Source: an uncultured Clostridium sp.
Lineage (GTDB): Bacteria > Bacillota > Clostridia > Lachnospirales > Lachnospiraceae
Length of the DNA: 64,000 bases
Direction: 5' to 3'
Assembly: GCA_900538475.1 (NCBI GenBank)
Contig: UPYT01000001.1
Span: 248,001 to 312,000 of the forward strand
A model generated the notes under the pieces. The model was not told where the DNA came from, did not search any database, and was given only the letters and a program-made list of their open reading frames with translations. Numbering within the stretch: the first letter of the stretch is position 1; each line of letters starts with the position of its first letter. Below are positions 45,401 through 54,409 of this stretch, one piece after another. The translations under genes and the position numbers were made by a program.

Positions 45401-45993
45401 ATGCCATTGAGGATTATCGTGAGATTTCTGAGCGGTATGAGTTTATGAAAAACCAGCACGAAGATCTGGTTCAGGCGGAGGCTGCGCTGCTGCAGATTAT
45501 TGAGGAGCTGGATACAGGAATGCGCCGACAGTTTCAGGAAAAATTCCGGGAAATCCGACAGGAATTTGACCGGGTATTTCGGGAATTGTTTGGGGGCGGA
45601 CACGGAACTCTGGATTTGCAGGAGGATGAAGATATTCTGGAAGCAGGGATTCAGATTATTGCCCAGCCGCCGGGCAAAAAGCTGCAGAATATGATGCAGC
45701 TTTCCGGTGGAGAAAAGGCTCTGACAGCAATTTCTCTGCTGTTTGCGATTCAGAATCTGAAGCCGTCACCCTTTTGTCTGTTGGACGAGATTGAAGCGGC
45801 TCTGGATGATTCCAATGTAGATCGGTATGCTGGATATCTTCACAAGCTGACAAAAAATACACAGTTTATCGTTATCACGCACCGAAGAGGCACTATGGTG
45901 GCTTCTGATCGGCTGTACGGAATTACCATGCAGGAAAAGGGAGTATCCACCCTGGTATCTGTTAATTTAATTGAGGATCAGCTGGACGAGTGA
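42433..45993 (+). CDS. smc: Chromosome partition protein SMC
   Basis: SMC ATPase of 1186 residues organising and segregating the chromosome with ScpA and ScpB. Walker A GPNGSGKSN lies at residues 32-40; long coiled coils flank a hinge around residues 520-650 (YGNSIRRVMEV to GGSMTGGAF); the C-terminal head has the signature LSGGEKALTA and Walker B FCLLDEIEAALDD. Length is normal. The start lies within rnc, so the two are translationally coupled. Confidence 0.97.
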   Translation: MYLKSIEIQGFKSFANKILFEFHNGITGIVGPNGSGKSNVADAVRWVLGEQRVKQLRGGSMQDVIFAGTEMRKPQGFAYVAITLDNSDHQLSIDYDEVTVSRRLYRSGESEYRINGSACRLKDINELFYDTGIGKEGYSIIGQGQIDKILSGKPEERRELFDEAAGIVKFKRRKAIAQKKLEDEKQNLVRVTDILTELEKQVGPLARQSETARKYLSLKEELKTYDVNLFLMEAEVLRSQLGELEKKEVIVSGDLKETMEQSEALKSEYQQLEQEIAGLDTEILEERGKLSQAEMRKGSLEGQINVIREQINSERMHAEHIRSRIQAIAQDAEEKSSQIALYREEHAGIASEEEISRKRQEEAEAGLMHRDEQLMLLDQKLEEAKSSIIAGLNEKASLTAKQQRYETMLEQVQVRRSEVAQKILKFKSDESVQDEQLQEALKKLAKAQEEQEALASAQTECEEQLAFYEQEQRRLTKNLNDQQHEYHTASTRLESLRNLAERYEGYGNSIRRVMEVRDRVHGIRGVVADLVTTEKEYETAIETALGGSIQNVVTDSEQTAKQLIEYLKKNRYGRVTFLPLTSIGGGSGFSRPEALKEPGVIGLASELVYVKPEYQVLAKYLLGRVVVADTIDHAISLAKKYKYTLRIVTLEGELLSAGGSMTGGAFKNSSNLLGRKREIEELEAVCKKALSAADSIEKEQKLNEGLMTEKQEELEELKNRRHQVSLVQNTHQMSVSQLEDKKEEIRESYQDLNLENRQLEAQLREIEETKKKLEQAATQLTAQNEETNSQIEQMAVWMDEDRKNREEAARGLEEIRLEAAALKQKVDFVKENIRRVETELKKLKEEKEELEAGSSASGEAVSARQKEIERLKEEIVHAEEEKEQLENSVKSRSSLKEEKASRQKAFFSRREELSERTGQLDKELYRIQGQKEKLEEKQESQINYMWNEYELTYSTALPLKNPELTVLTDVRKGIEQLKASIRALGNVNVNAIEDYREISERYEFMKNQHEDLVQAEAALLQIIEELDTGMRRQFQEKFREIRQEFDRVFRELFGGGHGTLDLQEDEDILEAGIQIIAQPPGKKLQNMMQLSGGEKALTAISLLFAIQNLKPSPFCLLDEIEAALDDSNVDRYAGYLHKLTKNTQFIVITHRRGTMVASDRLYGITMQEKGVSTLVSVNLIEDQLDE

Positions 45994-46094
45994 GAACAGG
46001 TAAGTAAAACAGAAAAAGCTGGATGAATCAAACTGCGGACAACGCAGAAAATACGCCGGTCAGCATGCCGGAGGGGAATAGGAAGGAGAACGAC

Positions 46095-47030
46095 ATGGAA
46101 GAGAAGAAGAAGGGTTTTTTCAGCCGGCTGGTAGAAGGACTGAATAAGACAAGAGAAAATATTGTATCAGGGATTGACTCTATTTTCAGCGGTTTTTCAG
46201 CCATTGACGATGATTTTTTTGAGGAATTGGAAGAAACTCTGATTATGGGAGATATCGGAATCCAGACAACGATGACGATTATGGAGGATCTGAGAAAAAA
46301 GGTAAAGGAGCAGCATATTAAGGATCCGTCCCAGTGCAAGCAGCTTCTGATTGATTCCATCCGAAGCCAGATGGATTTAGGAGAAAATGCCTATGAATTT
46401 GAAAACCGTCAGTCTGTTGTTCTGGTAATCGGCGTAAATGGAGTGGGAAAAACTACTTCTGTAGGAAAGTTGGCCGGACAGCTGAAGGACGAAGGCAAAA
46501 AGGTGGTTCTTGCAGCAGCCGATACCTTCCGTGCAGCAGCGATTGAACAGCTGACCGAGTGGGCAAACCGGGCTGGTGTGGAGATTATTGCACAGCAGGA
46601 GGGCTCTGATCCGGCGGCCGTTATCTATGATGCTGTGGCAGCAGCCAAATCCCGGAAAGCAGATGTTTTGATCTGCGATACAGCCGGACGGCTTCATAAT
46701 AAGAAAAACCTGATGGAGGAGCTGCGCAAGATCAACCGGATTATTGAAAAGGAATATCCGGATGCCTACCGAGAAACCCTGGTGGTGCTGGATGGAACAA
46801 CAGGACAGAATGCTCTGGTTCAGGCGAAGCAGTTTATGGAGGTTGCTGATATTACAGGCATTATTCTGACAAAGCTGGATGGAACGGCGAAGGGCGGAAT
46901 TGCAGTTGCGATTCAGGCAGAGCTGGGGCTTCCGGTTAAATATGTCGGTGTGGGAGAAAAGATTGACGATCTGCAGAAATTCAATTCTACAGATTTTGTT
47001 AATGCCCTGTTTGATGTAAAGCAGGACTGA
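46095..47030 (+). CDS. ftsY: Signal recognition particle receptor FtsY
   Basis: SRP receptor GTPase of 311 residues that docks ribosome-SRP complexes at the membrane. The NG domain has P-loop [47 protein letters not shown] and [10 protein letters not shown]. The ATG at 46095 is preferred because AAGGAG sits seven bases upstream; starting at 46023 would add 24 acidic residues with no clear ribosome site. The acidic A domain is minimal, as in many Gram-positive FtsY. It follows smc by about 100 bases. Confidence 0.95.
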   Translation: MEEKKKGFFSRLVEGLNKTRENIVSGIDSIFSGFSAIDDDFFEELEETLIMGDIGIQTTMTIMEDLRKKVKEQHIKDPSQCKQLLIDSIRSQMDLGENAYEFENRQSVVLVIGVNGVGKTTSVGKLAGQLKDEGKKVVLAAADTFRAAAIEQLTEWANRAGVEIIAQQEGSDPAAVIYDAVAAAKSRKADVLICDTAGRLHNKKNLMEELRKINRIIEKEYPDAYRETLVVLDGTTGQNALVQAKQFMEVADITGIILTKLDGTAKGGIAVAIQAELGLPVKYVGVGEKIDDLQKFNSTDFVNALFDVKQD

Positions 47031-47066
47031 TAGAAATAAAGGACAGAGGGAGAGAGGACAAAAGTT

Positions 47067-48341
47067 ATGGAAAATACAGAGAATATGGAGCTTTTAGAGA
47101 ACGGACAGGATGAAGAAAAAATGACTCTGGAGAAATTTGAGGATGCCACAGAAGAGGTAAAAAAGGTTACTCAGGAGACGAAGCTGGTTTTCAGTGAATA
47201 TTATTCATCGATTACAGGAAATAAGGTTTATTTCAAACCGGAAAATATGCAGTATACCGGCGCATATAAGGTGCGGGGCGCTTATTACAAAATCAGTACG
47301 CTTTCAGAGGAGGAAAAGAAACGGGGACTGATCACTGCCTCTGCGGGAAATCATGCCCAGGGTGTGGCCTATGCCGCCAAGCTGGCCGGAATCCGCGCTG
47401 TTATCGTAATGCCCACAACCACGCCTTTAATTAAAGTAAACCGCACCAGAAACTATGGGGCAGAGGTAATTCTGCACGGCAATGTTTTTGACGAGGCCTG
47501 TGCCTATGCTTATCAGCTGGCAAGTGAAAATGGATATACCTTTGTGCATCCCTTTGATGATCTGGATGTGGCAACAGGTCAGGGAACCATTGCCATGGAA
47601 ATCATTAAGGAGCTTCCCACAGTAGACTACATTCTGGTTCCTATTGGAGGAGGCGGACTTTGCACAGGTGTTTCCACCCTTGCCAAGCTCCTGAATCCGA
47701 AGATCCGGGTTATCGGCGTAGAGCCGGCAGAAGCCAACTGCATGCAGGAATCCTTAAAAGCCGGTCATGTAGTAGCGCTTTCTGACGTAAATACCATTGC
47801 AGATGGTACGGCGGTGAAACGCCCCGGTGAAAAGCTGTTCCCTTATATTCAGCAGAATGTGGACGAAATCATTACGGTAGAGGATTCCGAGCTGATTGTT
47901 GCATTCCTGGATATGGTTGAGAACCATAAAATGATCGTAGAGAATTCCGGACTTCTCACAGTGGCAGCACTGAAGCACCTGGATGTGAAAAAGAAAAAAA
48001 TTGTATCTATTTTAAGCGGCGGCAATATGGATGTGATTACCATGTCCTCGGTTGTTCAGCATGGACTCATCCAGAGAGATCGTATCTTTACCGTATCCGT
48101 ACTGCTTCCGGATAAGCCCGGTGAGCTGGCAAAGGTTTCCTCACTTCTGGCGGAGGAGAAAGGAAATGTGATTAAGCTGGAACACAATCAGTTTATCAGC
48201 ATTAACAGAAATGCAGCTGTGGAGCTTCGGATTACTCTGGAGGCAGAGGGTACGGAACATAAAAACAGAATTGTTCAGGCCTTAAATGATGCGGGATACC
48301 GCCCCAAGCTTGTAAAATCCAAGGGCGTGTACAGTGACTGA
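47067..48341 (+). CDS. ilvA: Threonine dehydratase (threonine ammonia-lyase) with ACT domain
   Basis: PLP-dependent enzyme of 424 residues deaminating threonine to 2-oxobutanoate. The PLP Lys lies in YTGAYKVRGAYYK, the phosphate-binding loop in VPIGGGGLCTG, and SGGNMDV near residue 310. A C-terminal ACT domain (RIFTVSVLLPDKPGELAKV) gives allosteric control. The first 30 or so residues are an acidic extension; the ATG at 47067 has GGGAGAGAGGA nine bases upstream, so the extension is probably real. The ACT layout fits the catabolic/TdcB-like or short IlvA group. Confidence 0.92.
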   Translation: MENTENMELLENGQDEEKMTLEKFEDATEEVKKVTQETKLVFSEYYSSITGNKVYFKPENMQYTGAYKVRGAYYKISTLSEEEKKRGLITASAGNHAQGVAYAAKLAGIRAVIVMPTTTPLIKVNRTRNYGAEVILHGNVFDEACAYAYQLASENGYTFVHPFDDLDVATGQGTIAMEIIKELPTVDYILVPIGGGGLCTGVSTLAKLLNPKIRVIGVEPAEANCMQESLKAGHVVALSDVNTIADGTAVKRPGEKLFPYIQQNVDEIITVEDSELIVAFLDMVENHKMIVENSGLLTVAALKHLDVKKKKIVSILSGGNMDVITMSSVVQHGLIQRDRIFTVSVLLPDKPGELAKVSSLLAEEKGNVIKLEHNQFISINRNAAVELRITLEAEGTEHKNRIVQALNDAGYRPKLVKSKGVYSD

Positions 48342-48358
48342 TTCTGCTGTAAGGAAAA

Positions 48359-49630
48359 ATGGGGGTATCTGGGATGAGCGAGGATGCTAGGACTGCGCCG
48401 TTGGCGTTGAATATACATTATTTTATCAAATGGACCCTGATTTCCGTTGTGATTGGCCTTACTGTAGGCGCAATAGGAACGGTATTTGGACACGGCGTAG
48501 CCTGGGCAACCCGGGTGTGGAATCGTTACCATTGGACGGTTTTTCTCATGCCGGCAGCAGGTCTTCTGATTGTCTGGCTGTATCGTGCTTGCCGGGAAGA
48601 AAAAAATCGTGGAACGGACATGGTGATTGAAGCTGTTTCTGCCAATGAAGAGGTAACCTTTGCTACTGCGCCGCTGATTTTTATTTCTACGATACTGAGT
48701 CACTGTGTCAGTGCTTCTCTGGGGCGGGAAGGGGCAGCCCTTCAGCTGGGAGGAAGTCTGGGAAACCTGATCGGCAAAGTGATGAAGCTGGATGAAAAGG
48801 ATAAAAAGGTAGCGGTTATGTGTGGAATGAGCGCAGGCTTTGCAGCTCTTTTTGGGACACCGCTGGCAGCTGCTGTCTTTGCCATGGAGGTAATCAGCAT
48901 TGGTGTCATGTACTATGCGGCCCTGGTTCCCTGTGTATTTTCCGCTTTTCTCGGAGCGGCTCTGTCTTCTCGCTTCGGACTGAAGGCAGAGGCCTTTTCT
49001 GTGGGACAGATTCCGGAATTCGGTTTGTATGGAGCAGCCCTGTCCATATTTTTCGGTATTCTCTGTGCCTGCGTAGGAATTGTTCTTTGTATCAGCCTTC
49101 ATAAAAGCGGCCATCTGTACCGGAAATATCTTCCAAATCCGTTTCTGCGGATTCTGGCTGGAAGCGGAATTTTTATTCTTCTGACATTGATATTTTCAGA
49201 TAGGACATATAATGGAAGCGGTATGGCTCTGATTGAGCGCTGCTTTGAGGGGGAAGCTGTTCCCATGTATGCATTTCTTCTGAAAATTTTGTTTACAGCA
49301 GTAGCGCTGGGGGCCGGATTTAAGGGCGGGGAAATTGTTCCGACCCTTTGCGTAGGCGCGGTATTCGGCTGTACAGCCGGAACCATTCTTCATGCCCCGG
49401 CTGGTCTGTGCACGGCAATGGGCATGGCCTGTCTGTTTGTCAGTGTAACAAACTGCCCTGTAAGCACCATGTTTCTGGCTTTTGAAATGTTTGGATTTGA
49501 AGCCATGCCTTATTATGCCTTGGCAGTGGGAGTGTGTTTTACGCTTTCTGGATACTATGGGCTTTACAGCAGCCAGAAATTTATTTATTCCAAAACAAGG
49601 GCAGAATATATTAACAGAAAATCTCATTAA
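48359..49630 (+). CDS. ClC-family chloride channel or antiporter
   Basis: Membrane protein of about 423 residues with ten or more hydrophobic segments. ClC signatures are present in altered form: SLGREGAALQLGGSLGN (GREGP in most ClCs) and GFKGGEIVPTLCVGAVFG (the GxFxP region, here GGEIVP). It moves chloride or another halide, perhaps in exchange for protons; a fluoride-type ClC cannot be excluded. Two starts are possible: 48359 after AAGGAAAA and 48374 after GGGGG. It lies between ilvA and an amidohydrolase without obvious functional link. Confidence 0.85.
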   Translation: MGVSGMSEDARTAPLALNIHYFIKWTLISVVIGLTVGAIGTVFGHGVAWATRVWNRYHWTVFLMPAAGLLIVWLYRACREEKNRGTDMVIEAVSANEEVTFATAPLIFISTILSHCVSASLGREGAALQLGGSLGNLIGKVMKLDEKDKKVAVMCGMSAGFAALFGTPLAAAVFAMEVISIGVMYYAALVPCVFSAFLGAALSSRFGLKAEAFSVGQIPEFGLYGAALSIFFGILCACVGIVLCISLHKSGHLYRKYLPNPFLRILAGSGIFILLTLIFSDRTYNGSGMALIERCFEGEAVPMYAFLLKILFTAVALGAGFKGGEIVPTLCVGAVFGCTAGTILHAPAGLCTAMGMACLFVSVTNCPVSTMFLAFEMFGFEAMPYYALAVGVCFTLSGYYGLYSSQKFIYSKTRAEYINRKSH

Positions 49631-49654
49631 AAACATAATAAACGGAGGACTTGT

Positions 49655-50971
49655 ATGCGAACCGTAATCAATCATGCAACTATTCTTACCATGGATTCGG
49701 AGAAACACATTTATAAAGACGGATATGTGGTAATGGAAGGGAATACGATCCTGGAAACGGGAGAAGGAGAGGGGCCGAAGGATGCGGACTGTGTTGTAGA
49801 TGGCAAAGGCGGAATCCTGATGCCTGGTATGGTCAATGTACACAGCCATATTTCCATGATTCCGTTTCGCTCCATGGGAGATGACTGTCCTGATCGTCTG
49901 AGGCGGTTTCTGTTTCCTCTGGAGCTGGAGGCCATGACTCCGGAGCTTATTTATTTAAGCGCCCGGTATGCAGTCTGCGAGCTTTTGCTGTCTGGTGTGA
50001 CTACGGTATTGGACATGTATTATTTTGAAGATCAGGTTGCCCAGGCATGTGAAAAAATGGGAATCCGCGCGTGGGTGGGAGAGACCGTTATTAATATGGA
50101 AACCTGTGACAGCAAAGAGCCCTACGGAGGACTTGCCCTCTGTGAGGAGCTTTTGAAAAAATGGTCCGGCCACGACAGGATTCACCCGATGGCTGCTCCC
50201 CATGCTACCAATACCAATTCTCCGGAAATGCTGAAGGCAGCCTATGATCTGGCATGCCGCTATGAGGCTCCCTATACTCTCCATGTAAGTGAAATGGATT
50301 ATGAAATGGAGCTTTTCCGGGAGCAGTATCAGAAGACACCGATTGAATTCCTGGCGGATTTGGGCGTCCTTGGCCCCAGAACCATAGCTGCCCACTGTAT
50401 CCACGCAACCGATCATGACATTGCTCTGTTTGCAGAAACGGGAACAAAGGTGGCTCACTGTGTAGGCGCCAATACAAAAGGAGGAAAGGGTGTCTGCCCT
50501 GTTCTGGATATGAGAAACCAGGGCGTTTGTGTGGGCGTGGGAACAGATGGGCCGTCTTCTGGTAATACGCTGGATCTGTTTACCCAGTTTAAGATGATTG
50601 CTTCTGCTCAAAAAACAAAATACCACAGCCGCGGCGTTTTTCCGGCAGTGGATATTGTGGAGATGGGAACGATGGGCGGCGCCAGGGTTCTGGGGGCAGA
50701 GCAGGAAATTGGCTCTATTGAGCCGGGAAAGAAGGCGGATCTGGTTCTTTTGGAAACAGAGTCTGTTAACATGTTCCCCATATACAATGTATACTCTGCT
50801 ATTGTATACTCTGCAAATGCGTCAAATGTAGACAGTGTATGGGTGGATGGAAAACGCCTGGTGAAAAATCACAGACTTCTTTGCGCGGATCTGGCAGCTG
50901 AGAGAAAGAAGCTGTCAGATGCTATGGGCGAATTTGCCAGCCGGGCAGAAAAATATCCGGATGTGCTTTGA
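49655..50971 (+). CDS. Amidohydrolase (MtaD/SsnA/TrzA-like deaminase family)
   Basis: Metal-dependent hydrolase of 438 residues in the cytosine deaminase / 5-methylthioadenosine-S-adenosylhomocysteine deaminase-like group. Metal-binding motifs are NVHSHISM (HxH), LHVSEMDYE, IAAHCIHATDHD and GVGTDGPSSGNTLDLF. An AACGGAGG site precedes the ATG. Likely substrates are aminated purines or related heterocycles. The next operon is a Pot-type importer and the PfkB kinase and AbgA-like hydrolase lie further on, which might form a nitrogen-compound salvage region (inferred). Confidence 0.87.
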   Translation: MRTVINHATILTMDSEKHIYKDGYVVMEGNTILETGEGEGPKDADCVVDGKGGILMPGMVNVHSHISMIPFRSMGDDCPDRLRRFLFPLELEAMTPELIYLSARYAVCELLLSGVTTVLDMYYFEDQVAQACEKMGIRAWVGETVINMETCDSKEPYGGLALCEELLKKWSGHDRIHPMAAPHATNTNSPEMLKAAYDLACRYEAPYTLHVSEMDYEMELFREQYQKTPIEFLADLGVLGPRTIAAHCIHATDHDIALFAETGTKVAHCVGANTKGGKGVCPVLDMRNQGVCVGVGTDGPSSGNTLDLFTQFKMIASAQKTKYHSRGVFPAVDIVEMGTMGGARVLGAEQEIGSIEPGKKADLVLLETESVNMFPIYNVYSAIVYSANASNVDSVWVDGKRLVKNHRLLCADLAAERKKLSDAMGEFASRAEKYPDVL

Positions 50972-51070
50972 TTGTTTTTCAGTCTTTGACAAAAAACAGA
51001 CAAAGGTACGATTTTTGTCAAAGCTATGCAGAATTGCGATAAAAATATGCACATAATTTGACGAATCGGG

Positions 51071-51099
51071 TTGACATTTGTTCTTTTCAATGTTATGTT
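51071..51099 (+). promoter_or_regulatory. Sigma-A promoter of the Pot-type importer operon
   Basis: TTGACA (51071-51076), 17-base spacer, TATGTT (51094-51099). Transcription would start near 51106. Confidence 0.7.
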
Positions 51100-51105
51100 A
51101 ATATC

Positions 51106-51196
51106 GTTATTAGAGGAATTGATAAAGACTCGGCTATTTATTAGAGGGACTGATTAATGAGTGGGTATTCGACTTATAAATGCAAGTCCCTTTTTT
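51106..51196 (+). promoter_or_regulatory. Structured 5' leader with intrinsic terminator; possible riboswitch of unknown class
   Basis: This holds most of the 319-base gap before the importer. A 20-base imperfect direct repeat (51107-51126 and 51138-51157, 31 bases apart, sharing TTATTAGAGG and TGAT) is followed by a terminator: GGGACT (51146-51151) pairs with AGTCCC (51185-51190) and TTTTTT follows. The second repeat copy overlaps the 5' arm of the terminator, the layout expected of an attenuator. I could not match it to purine, TPP, preQ1, ykkC or other riboswitches I know. Nothing further is seen at 51200-51290. Confidence 0.55.
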
Positions 51197-51290
51197 CTGT
51201 CACAGTTTTTATGTTGCAGAAAGGAGTGTTTTTGCCGTAATATCGCCTCTTGCAACAGCAAAAGATTGAGAAAGAAAGGTTGGTAGAACC

Positions 51291-52124
51291 GTGCTTGAGA
51301 AAAAAACAAAGATTTACTGGCTGTTTATTCTTCCCGGCTGCCTGTTTCTGGCTGTATTTATGCTGATTCCGCTGTTTTCGTTGATTTTGACGACATTTTT
51401 TGATGAAGCGGGCGGGTTTAGCCTGAGAGGATATTTCAGTCTTCTGGAAAGCACCTACTTTAAACAGGTTTTCTGGAGAAGTATCCGTCTGAGTCTTATC
51501 AGTACAGTGGCATGTGCGCTTCTGGGATTCCCTACAGCGTATTATATTTCCAAATATTCCAAGAACAAGGGAATGCTGATGGCTCTGGCCGTATTCCCCA
51601 TGTTTACCAGTCCGGTTATCCGTTCCTTCAGCTGGATGGTTATCCTTGGAAAGAAGGGCTTTGTCAATAATCTTCTGGTCAGCAGCGGAATTGTAGACAA
51701 GCCAATTAGTCTTCTGTACAACGAATTTTCTATGGTGGTAGGCTTTATTCAGCTGTTCCTGCCTCTGATGATTCTCTCACTGATTGGAATTATGGACAAT
51801 ATTTCCGAGGATCTGAATCTGGCAGCCGGAAGTCTTGGGGCATCCAGAGCCAGTACATTCCGCCATGTAATTCTTCCGTTAAGTATTCCCGGTCTGGTAA
51901 CGGGAAGCGTTCTGGTATTTACCGGCTGTCTGACAGCCTACACCACCCCGCAGCTTCTGGGTGGAACCGACACTCGTGTGCTTGCTACCATGATTTATCA
52001 GCAGGCCATGTCTCTGGGTGACTGGACTCAGGCTTCCGTAGTGGCTGTAGTTATGATTGTGGTGACCATGCTGGTTTCCAGCGGCATCACAGCAATCAGT
52101 AAAAAACTGAACCCGACGGTCTGA
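51291..52124 (+). CDS. ABC transporter permease (PotB-like)
   Basis: Permease of 277 residues from the spermidine/putrescine/iron(III)-type importer group, with about six membrane helices and the EAA loop LAAGSLGASRASTFRHVILP. Translation starts at a GTG at 51291, 11 bases after AAAGAAAGG. The ATPase, binding-protein and second permease genes follow in the same operon (order B-A-D-C). Substrate is a small cationic or amidated compound by family, not proven. Confidence 0.9.
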   Translation: MLEKKTKIYWLFILPGCLFLAVFMLIPLFSLILTTFFDEAGGFSLRGYFSLLESTYFKQVFWRSIRLSLISTVACALLGFPTAYYISKYSKNKGMLMALAVFPMFTSPVIRSFSWMVILGKKGFVNNLLVSSGIVDKPISLLYNEFSMVVGFIQLFLPLMILSLIGIMDNISEDLNLAAGSLGASRASTFRHVILPLSIPGLVTGSVLVFTGCLTAYTTPQLLGGTDTRVLATMIYQQAMSLGDWTQASVVAVVMIVVTMLVSSGITAISKKLNPTV

Positions 52125-52153
52125 CCGTTGTAGAGAGGATAAAGGAGAAAAGT

Positions 52154-53185
52154 ATGGCACTGTTGGAATTGCAGAATATTACTGCAGGTTATGACAAAAA
52201 CGTGATTCTGAAGGATTTAAACTTTCAGGTAGAAAAAGGAGAGCTGGTTTCTTTACTTGGTTCCAGCGGATGCGGAAAAACCACTACTCTGCGTCTGATT
52301 GCAGGTTTTTCCACTCCCATGGAGGGAAAATTTATCTTTGACGACAAGGATTATACCCAGGTTCCTCTGAACAAGCGGAATTTTGGCTTTGTATTTCAGA
52401 GTTATGCCCTGTTCCCCCACATGACTGTTTTTGATAATGTGGCATTTGGATTGAAGATGCGCAATCTTCCGCAGGAGCAGATTCGTAAGGAAGTGCTGGA
52501 GATGCTGGAGACTGTGGATCTGAAAGGCTTTGAAAACAGGTTTCCCAAGGAAATGTCAGGCGGACAGAGACAGCGAGTGGCTCTGGCGAGAGCTCTGGTG
52601 ATTAAGCCGGATCTGCTTCTTCTTGACGAGCCCCTGTCTAATCTGGATGCCAAGCTCCGTGTAAAAATGAGAGTCGAGATCCGCCGCCTGCAGCAGAAAT
52701 TCGGATTTACGGCAATCTATGTAACCCATGATCAGGAAGAATGCTTTGCTATTTCTGACAAGGTTGCAATTATGAACCACGGCGTGATTGAACAGATGGA
52801 TACCCCATCTGCTATTTACAATCATCCAAAGACAGAATTTATTGCCCGTTTCGTAGGCTTTGAAAATTTCCTGAACCTGAAAAAAGACGGAGAAAATTAT
52901 CTGGCTGAGGACGGAACCCGGATTCAGGTTACGGAGAAAAAGGATGGAGAGCAGTTTAAGGCATGTATCCGTCCGGAGGACATTCAGATTGTCCCGGAAG
53001 GAGAGAGCGCGGTGAATCCCCTGTCCGGTGAAATTGTAGTAAGCACCTTCCTCGGCAAACGCCATCAGTACAATGTACGGACGGCTATCGGCGAGCTGGA
53101 GGTCAGCACAGATCAGGAATGCGTTTACGGCGTTGGAGATCAGGTTACCCTGTCTCTGACTCCCAATAAAATTATTTTACTGTAA
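52154..53185 (+). CDS. ABC transporter ATP-binding protein (PotA-like)
   Basis: ATPase of 343 residues. Walker A LGSSGCGKTTT, signature MSGGQRQRVALARAL, Walker B LLLLDEPLSNLD and the switch His in YVTHDQEEC are intact. The C-terminal 100 residues form a TOBE-type regulatory domain (CIRPEDIQIVPEGE). AAAGGAGAA precedes the ATG. Confidence 0.94.
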   Translation: MALLELQNITAGYDKNVILKDLNFQVEKGELVSLLGSSGCGKTTTLRLIAGFSTPMEGKFIFDDKDYTQVPLNKRNFGFVFQSYALFPHMTVFDNVAFGLKMRNLPQEQIRKEVLEMLETVDLKGFENRFPKEMSGGQRQRVALARALVIKPDLLLLDEPLSNLDAKLRVKMRVEIRRLQQKFGFTAIYVTHDQEECFAISDKVAIMNHGVIEQMDTPSAIYNHPKTEFIARFVGFENFLNLKKDGENYLAEDGTRIQVTEKKDGEQFKACIRPEDIQIVPEGESAVNPLSGEIVVSTFLGKRHQYNVRTAIGELEVSTDQECVYGVGDQVTLSLTPNKIILL

Positions 53186-53203
53186 TGGCAAAGGAGAGAT
53201 ATT

Positions 53204-54370
53204 ATGAAAAAGAAAGTATTGAGTGTTGTACTGGCTGCGTCTATGGCAGCTGCACTGGCAGGCTGCGGAGGAGCTCCGGAAGAGACAAAGGCTCCAGAAA
53301 CCACAGCTGCTAAGACTGAGACTACGGCTGCTGCAGAAGGCGCTGAGAGCGAGGCTGCAGAGGGTGAGGCTGCAGAGGGTGAGGCTGCCGCTCTTGGCAA
53401 TTTTGAAGGACAGGAGCTGAGTGTTTCTACCTTTTCCTTTAATGCAGAGCTGCTTCAGAAGAATGTTTACGATCCCTTTATGGAAGCAACCGGCTGCAAG
53501 CTGATTGTAGAAGGCGGAAAGAATGCAGAGCGTGTAACCAAGATCAAAGAAACTCCGGAAAACTATGATGTTGTGATTATCGGTGATGCTTTCGTGGCAG
53601 ACCTGATTGATGCGGATCTTCTGGAAAAGGCTGATTACAGCACCTTAACCAACAGAGATGCTCTGTATGACAATGCAAAAGCACCTTTTGGCGAGGAGTA
53701 CGGTCCTGCTTACACCTTTAACCGTCTTGGTATTGTGTATGACAAGGCTACCTGCCCCATTGAGATTACCTCCTGGGCAGATCTGTGGAATCCGGAACTG
53801 GAGGATTCTATTGCAATCCCGGATATTACTACTACCTCTGGCCCGCTGTTTTACTACGCTGTAGCAAAGATGGAGGGACTTACTCCCGGAACAGACGATG
53901 ACGCAATCTTTGCAAAGATGGAAGAGTTAAAGCCGAATGTTATGAAGACCTACACCAGCGCAAATGATACCATCACGATGCTGAATCAGGGCGAGATTTC
54001 CGTTGCTGTTCTTCTGGACTTCTCCTACACTGCAGCAAAGGCTGCTTCTGAGGATTATGTCTGGGTAGATCCTTCTGAAGGAAACTACAGCGGATACAAT
54101 ACTCTGAATATTGTTAAGGGCTGTGAGAATAAGGATCTGGCTATGGCATTTATCGATTTCTACATTTCCAAGGAAGTTCAGCTGGCTGAAGCATTAGACG
54201 GCGTTGATTCTCCTGTCCGCATGGATGTAGAGCTGACAGAAGAGCAGGCTGCAAACTTTACCTATGGAAAAGAAATGATCGACGGTCTGCTGCTTCCTGA
54301 CTGGTCTGTTATCAATGCCAACAAGGCTGACTGGACCGCCAGATGGAATGAGCTGTTCTCTGTACAGTAA
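53204..54370 (+). CDS. ABC transporter solute-binding lipoprotein (PotD-like)
   Basis: Lipoprotein of 388 residues. Signal peptide with LAGC lipobox (Cys about residue 22) and a low-complexity Thr/Glu/Ala linker that includes repeated AAEGE units, then a PotD/SBP_bac domain beginning ELSVSTFSFNAELLQKN. An AAGGAGAG site precedes the ATG. PotD-like domain and gene order suggest polyamine-like or amide substrates, but ligand residues were not checked. Confidence 0.92.
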   Translation: MKKKVLSVVLAASMAAALAGCGGAPEETKAPETTAAKTETTAAAEGAESEAAEGEAAEGEAAALGNFEGQELSVSTFSFNAELLQKNVYDPFMEATGCKLIVEGGKNAERVTKIKETPENYDVVIIGDAFVADLIDADLLEKADYSTLTNRDALYDNAKAPFGEEYGPAYTFNRLGIVYDKATCPIEITSWADLWNPELEDSIAIPDITTTSGPLFYYAVAKMEGLTPGTDDDAIFAKMEELKPNVMKTYTSANDTITMLNQGEISVAVLLDFSYTAAKAASEDYVWVDPSEGNYSGYNTLNIVKGCENKDLAMAFIDFYISKEVQLAEALDGVDSPVRMDVELTEEQAANFTYGKEMIDGLLLPDWSVINANKADWTARWNELFSVQ

Positions 54371-54409
54371 TCCGGCATTCCGAATCTGAACCAATAAAAG
54401 GAGTCATTC

